From Cladopsammia gracilis (Eukaryota; Cnidaria; Anthozoa; Scleractinia; Dendrophylliidae): a DNA stretch of 64,000 bases. Positions 59,101 to 64,000 of this stretch are shown piece after piece (position 1 is the stretch's first letter; every line of letters starts with the position of its first letter). The position numbers were made by a program, and so were the translations under genes. Below the pieces are notes generated by a model. The model worked only from the letters and a program-made list of their open reading frames with translations. It ran no database searches and was not told where the DNA came from. The DNA lies in NCBI GenBank assembly GCA_022457155.1, contig JAJGOT010000468.1:186001-250000 (forward strand), read 5' to 3'.

Positions 59101-62100
59101 TAAATTGCATGCAATGCTTCTTCAACTCAATGTTTCCTTGTGGAACATCAGTTGAAACCAAGGTCTTCCACATTAATGTTCTGTGCTTTTTTGTTAGCAG
59201 CTGCCTACATCACATCGTCACCTACAATGTACATGTAGTTCTGCCAAATGAGAACTCCACCATGTCTGAGTCGGATGCCCCCTCCTTCTCCTGTCCAGTG
59301 GGTTCCATTCGAGGGCTGCCTTTGTCATGTTTCCATCCAGTTTCCCTAGCATGATTTACATGTATCCACTTTTGTGCCCTGCTCTTTAGCTCCATCTCCA
59401 CTGGCTCCTGACCTGTCCTGCAATTGCGTGCAATATGGCATCTTTACGTGCAAGAATTGTACAGTCAAGCAATGCTGCAATACCCATGGTCTGGACTGTA
59501 AATTTAAGGGATTTGTCAGCTTTTTAGCTATTAAGTGGAACCTCAATAAATAAAGGATTAAATTACATGGCATCTTAACATAACATATTTAAATATCTTT
59601 ATATTATTGGTGAGTAAGGATCATTGGACTCTGATCAAAACTCCATTGCATATTTTTCAGAGATCATACGGCCCTTGGTGGGATTTAGCTCCATCAGGCA
59701 GAGCACCTGTTAACAATACCAGCAGGAAGAACAATTTTATTAGCGAGGATTTTGTTGGTAAGAAAAGTTCTAAAAAAAAGACTATGGATATAAAATTCAG
59801 AATAACAAAAACCAATACATCCAGGCTATTATACTGCACATTCTTGCAAATTTAATTATTCATGGGGTGTGGGGTTATTTCAAATTTTGGTTGAGAGGAG
59901 GGCACTTATTTGAGGGGGTGCTTATTCAAAGGAAGGCTGCACTTATTTGAGGATCTTCAGTAATTGCAGTTGAAATAATTTATATTATTGTTTGAGTATG
60001 ACACAAGGTTATGATCACTTTTATTGGTACATCATTTCATCACTTAATTATAATAATTAATCAAAGGGCTCTTAGAGTCAGCTCATTCATGCAATGGACA
60101 ATTTTCATTGTACCCTTGATGGTCATAAAGCAAATTTTGATCATAATAGCACTTTAAGCTTTATGAACTTTATTATTAACATGTGCATTTTTTTGTGTTT
60201 TGAGACGTTCAGTTTCAGTCGTCTGTGTTCCCCACAAAGATTGAAATCTTTGAAACTTACAATCCTGGTGCTGTGGTTCGTATTTTGGCTCTGTTGACGG
60301 ACCAAGAAACTGACAAACAAAGGTTAGAATGATCAAGCCTAATTTATTCAGCATGTATCGCGAGACAAGATTCTCGTATCGCAAGACGAGAATCTCGTCT
60401 CGCGAGAAACGAGACGAGAGGTGGTAACTTACTTTTGAGCGGTACTGTATGTGTGCTGTCTGGCTGTCATTTTTAGTACAATTTATGTGTTTTAACGTAA
60501 TGCATGTTTGTTTTACAGGGTTCCAATGTCACTGCAATGTGTAGAACCAAGTTTATTAAACACGATTTACTGACTATGATTCGCTCAATTTAAATGTTTT
60601 TAGTATGTACATGTATTTGCAATTCGTTCAGTTACTTAATAACTCTCATGTTCACTTTCTCATTAATTCTTTCTACTCCTGAAGTTCTTATAGAGTAATT
60701 TTCAATTATACACCTGTGTTTTATATTCATGAATTCATTCATGGGTATAAAATTACTTCAGAACTCACAATTGATCTAAAGCAACAAAATAATAATGAAT
60801 AATTATTGACCTTTTGACCATTTTGTGTGAAGCATGACGTTGTTGCCTGAGACATCCACTATGATTTTACAACAGTGAAAAGTGAAACTGTTAGTAGTCA
60901 GTTTTGAACTTCACATGTACAGTTTGCATGTCATTGAAAAGTGCAGTAAATAAAGTGTTGTATTGAATTTGAACCCTGTAGAGGCCTCAAAGTTTTTTTT
61001 CGGGATCTAAATTATTGCAATTAATTCCTTCCTATGCTGTTTAACTGCAATGATCAATTCTCTTTAAACACAGTAAGTTGAATCCCAGTAATACAGAAAA
61101 GGAAGGGATCATTGAAACTGTCCATATTAAAGGGGTGTCAATATTAAGTGGGTTCACATGGATGATGTAATTGTTTTATTGTTGTTGTGAAAAAGTACAA
61201 TGAATTACTGCATCAAACCCCACTGAGACACTTAAAATTCACGATTCGTAATTTTATTTCAACCAAAGTGATAGTATAGGACTGTGTAGTTGACTGACTT
61301 GGCACATTAATTTAAGAATGTTTTTATCGCTTAGAAATAGCCATTAAATTGTTTGTATTAAGGAGGCTAACTTTGTATATTGTTTTAATCAGGACGGGAA
61401 AAACTGTCCGTTATCTGTATTAATGACTTATTGTTTTTCTTACAGATGGATAACCCTTTGGGCTGGTCAACCCCAACAGTGTCCACCCAGGGCCAGGAAA
61501 TTTTCCCCACCCTTAAGGAAAACAGATCACCCAACCAAGTAAGTGAAAAACAGTACACCCAATCAAGTAAATGAAAAACAGTACACCCAACCAAGTAAGT
61601 GAAAAAAGTATACCCAACCAAGTAAGAAGAAAAGTACACCAACCAAGTAAATGAAAAACAGTACACTCAAACAAGTAAGTGAAACATGGTACACCCAACC
61701 AAGTAAGTAAAAAACAGTACACCCAACCAAGTAAGTGAAACATGGTACACCCAACCAAGTAAGTGAAGAACAGTACACCCAACCAAGTAAGTGAAAAACA
61801 GTACTGAGGCCCTGCCAGGGTAAATTCCAACAGGTGACATAACCCAAAAAGTAGCGACAGCATGTAAAATGAAATCGCAACAATAAACAACATGAAACAT
61901 TGATAAAACACTGACACGAGACATTTTAAAATTCAGACAAGCGACACGGGACCCCCCCCCCCCCCCCCCCCCCCTGGCAGGGCCTCCATACCCTAAACAA
62001 GTAAGTGAAAAACAGTTCACCCAACCAAGTAAGTGAAAAACAGTACACCCAACCAAGTAAGTGAAAAATAGTACATCCAACCAAGTAAGTGAAAAACAGT

Positions 62101-63805
62101 ACACCCAACCAAGTAAGTGAAAAACAGTACACCCAACCAAGTAAGTGAAAAACAGTACACCCAACCAAGTAAGTGATAAACAGTACACTAGGCTACAGTA
62201 GACTAGTTTGTAGCCTAGTACCCGATTTCACAGCGCCGCACAGTAAATTAATGTGAAAACAACTTTAAGCCTTCACTTATTAAATTTCCTCTTTTAAATG
62301 GATGCGGTTACCTTTTAGACTCTCCAATTGGCTAATTTTATTGTATTTATCACCTCTTTCAAATGGTCACCTAGTTCATGACCACGAAGAACTCTCATAA
62401 GCTCTAAACAAAGTGAGTGACTTCAGCTTCACTAATAAAAGCTACATGTATGCATCCCTAAAGCACATATGACCATAACTGATGTTGTGTTCATGTTCAA
62501 TGTGATAGCAAAACTGTTGATGGTGGGGTTTACAACAAAGACTTGCCTTACGAACAACGTTATAAAATCCAATAAGAAAGGGCAAACTGATCCCTACAGG
62601 AGAGAAACAGAAGCAGAAGCAAATAAAATAAAATAAGAGTGGAATTCATACATGTATGATCCAAATGTAAAAATTGTTTTAAACGTAATAAACCGTGCCA
62701 ATACATCAATTGGAGAAACAAAACGCAAACTAAATGAATGCTTTGGTGAACATCGCCGCCCTGTAGAGAATCCACATTCTCTTAGCTGCCCTACTTCTAT
62801 ATCAGACACTCTACTATAAGTATATGCAACTTATACATGTACCACTGGAATTAATACGTAATAACAGAGTTTCTGTACAAAAAGCATGTGAAGCATCTCA
62901 TAGACAAAGACGCGACAAACTTCATTAACTTTCTGATCACTACAATTGTTTTTGTTATTCTTGTTAGTTTTTTTTTCGAAACCACTTGTATAACGTTTTT
63001 ATAGTTGTAGTCATTTATTGTGACAGCCCCTGAATAAGCTTTTTGCAAATATTTGTCCAATACTCTAACAAATTTATGCATAGCATTGTACTGTAATACA
63101 TTATGCTGTATTGTGCCATTCTAGAATGCATTGTTAAACTATTGTTATGGTCATATCGTACAATACAATGCTATGCATAAATTTGTCAGAGTATTGGACA
63201 ACCCTCTTTTTGCAAAGCAAAATATTGGGCACTATTATATATTCCACCCTCATTTTATTTTACTAGCTTCTGCTTCTGTTTTTCTGCCTAAGGATCAGTT
63301 TGCCATTTCTTTTGTTCCACTTCAAGTACATGTATTATTAACTGATCTTGGTCTGGAAACCCAACTCCGGCCATTCTCAATGGTTTGTTGCAGTGTTCGT
63401 GCATTCTCTGTTTCTTATTATAAACTCCAATAGCCAGGGATGAACTTCCTTGAACACGAGTTTGAGTAACAATTCAAAACGGTGTTCACAATACTGATCG
63501 CAGCTAGAGTTGATCGCTTACAAGAGACTAGAGTGGTCTTCACTTACTGTACCATACAAATTTGGATTTATTTCAGTTTGATACGCTTGGAATTCAATCA
63601 ACAGCACCTGAGTTACTACACTGAGCTTGATGCTGTCTATTTGTATGGAACACTAACCCACTGCTGGAACTCCATCGAGGATCCAGAATCGCTCGAAAGG
63701 ATAATAAATGAAGTTGTGTCTTTGACAGTACATTCATTTTCTCAGCTTTCTCTTACTAAAGGGCAAGAGAATTTGAAGAGAAATGGATTCTTTGATATTT
63801 TGCCG
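56158..63805 (+). CDS. FBXL4: F-box and leucine-rich repeat protein 4 (FBXL4), 5' part, exons 1-5
   Basis: Substrate adaptor of an SCF (Skp1-cullin-F-box) ubiquitin ligase; vertebrate FBXL4 acts at mitochondria and restrains mitophagy. Exons: 56158-56328, 59661-59757, 60205-60322, 61446-61538 and 63577-63805, giving 236 codons in frame so far. Conserved blocks in order: FSSQYG and YAAWNLAG, then GDFTQ (exon 1); YGPWWD (exon 2); ETYNPGAVVRILA (exon 3); W-LWAGQP (exon 4); HPTNLIRLEFN across the exon 4/5 junction; and YYTELDAVYLYG (exon 5). The last codons (GFFDILP) are the first residues of the F-box, so the F-box and leucine-rich repeats lie beyond the window. The mapped N-terminus is several tens of residues shorter than the human one, so an upstream exon may be missing. 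Intron 1 holds a fold-back element; intron 4 starts with a splice-site minisatellite. Confidence 0.93.
56824..58301. mobile_element. Second fold-back element, in FBXL4 intron 1
   Basis: A 1,478 bp element with ends CGTAGTTACTAAAAGAAGGA and the exact complement. The arms (about 56824-57235 and 57866-58301) contain tandem 10 bp units of the CAATGACCTA type, which grade into unique sequence matched between arms (CCGCGAGAGGAGAATAATTA and complement). A perfect 10 bp duplication, TTGTTTGCAT, flanks it (56814-56823 and 58302-58311). The core has no recognisable coding sequence. It is unrelated in sequence to the element in GALNT-B. Confidence 0.92.
58494..58518 (+). repeat. CATA microsatellite
   Basis: Six consecutive CATA units in FBXL4 intron 1, within a generally AT-rich stretch. 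Confidence 0.9.
61531..62190 (+). repeat. 28-bp minisatellite seeded on the FBXL4 exon 4 donor site
   Basis: The unit CCAACCAAGTAAGTGAAAAA plus CAGTACAC is repeated about 17 times, interrupted by a MITE at 61806-61986. The first unit begins inside exon 4: its CCAACCAA is the exon end, and its GTAAGT is the donor fixed by protein phase. Roughly 14 copies keep an intact GTAAGT. Reading on past the true junction gives AAG TAA, an immediate stop. The hydrophobic reading frames on the opposite strand are artefacts of the array. Confidence 0.95.
61806..61986. mobile_element. MITE with GAGGCCCTGCCAGGG ends inside the minisatellite
   Basis: The ends GAGGCCCTGCCAGGGTAAAT and CCCTGGCAGGGCCTC are inverted repeats; a 23-base C run (61952-61974) adjoins the right end. 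It belongs to the same family as 51146-51570 but is shorter. It splits the 28 bp array into ten left units and seven right units, so it inserted after the array had expanded. Confidence 0.85.
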
Positions 63806-63949
63806 GTAGGTCTTTTTAATAAGGCTTTCATCAACTGTTTTTGAATTACTTGTACCATAGAAATTTAATGCTTTAACTCCCTAGAGCGCCAAATATCAAA
63901 ATCCAAGTAAAATATTATCCCAAATTTCACTTAACTTTGTAAAATATTG

Positions 63950-64000
63950 AACAACAAATGGTACCATGCAAAAGTACTGCCGAAGAGGTTTCATTTGAAT
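63950..64000 (-). repeat. Edge of another satellite-like unit
   Basis: The minus strand reads ATTCAAATGAAACCTCTTCG then GCAGTACTTTTGCATGGTAC, matching the 14.4-14.7 kb units. The unit is cut by the window end and lies in FBXL4 intron 5. Confidence 0.85.

Noticed and set aside
60219..60322. FBXL4 exon 3 starting after the stronger-looking TTTCAG at 60218
   Set aside because: It breaks the phase with exon 2. The acceptor at 60203-60204 gives the continuous family sequence EDFVDVQF and is preferred.
61385..62188. Hydrophobic, membrane-like frames on the minus strand
   Set aside because: They are a translation of the 28 bp minisatellite in three frames.

Overview
This window is eukaryotic nuclear DNA from a cnidarian, most likely an anthozoan such as a stony coral (an inference). 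The genes have many small exons with consensus splice sites and long AT-rich introns. The sequence is crowded with short terminal-inverted-repeat elements (MITEs), fold-back elements, Penelope-like fragments and a ~90-105 bp satellite-like repeat that recurs at several loci. The protein set is animal: two GalNAc-transferases, FBXL4, a class A GPCR and a plant-like pathogen-related SnoaL-type protein. No operons, bacterial signals or CRISPR array are present.

Layout. 1-4434 holds no gene I can support. 4435-17182 (+) is a complete eight-exon polypeptide GalNAc-transferase (GALNT-A); its splice phases close exactly to 599 aa. 17183-25617 is intergenic, with MITEs, two decayed Penelope-like fragments, satellite and a nearly perfect 0.4 kb tandem duplication. 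25618-27832 (+) is a three-exon pathogen-related/SnoaL-like gene (207 aa). 30014-31759 (+) is an intronless 581 aa class A GPCR with a TATA box. 31760-40464 is a repeat-rich intergenic block. 40465-55748 (-) is a second eight-exon GALNT (GALNT-B) with nearly the same exon structure as GALNT-A. Its first coding exon is split by a 1,934 bp fold-back element with a perfect 10 bp target-site duplication. 56158-63805 (+) is the 5' part of FBXL4, arranged head-to-head with GALNT-B over a 409 bp shared upstream region and running off the right edge at the start of its F-box.

Most notable observations: (1) the fold-back insertion inside GALNT-B exon 1, which removes the full-length frame unless it is spliced out or is present on only one haplotype; (2) a 28 bp minisatellite in FBXL4 that starts in the last bases of exon 4 and copies the authentic 5' splice site about 17 times; (3) a 1.35 kb TIR element with 9 bp duplications that carries a broken RecQ-like helicase N-terminus; (4) a second, sequence-unrelated fold-back element with a 10 bp duplication in FBXL4 intron 1.

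Functionally, the GALNT pair would start mucin-type O-glycosylation in the Golgi. FBXL4 is a substrate adaptor of an SCF ubiquitin ligase. The GPCR and the SnoaL-like gene are unrelated neighbours. Gene models were built by eye from splice consensus, phase continuity and family motifs, without transcript data.
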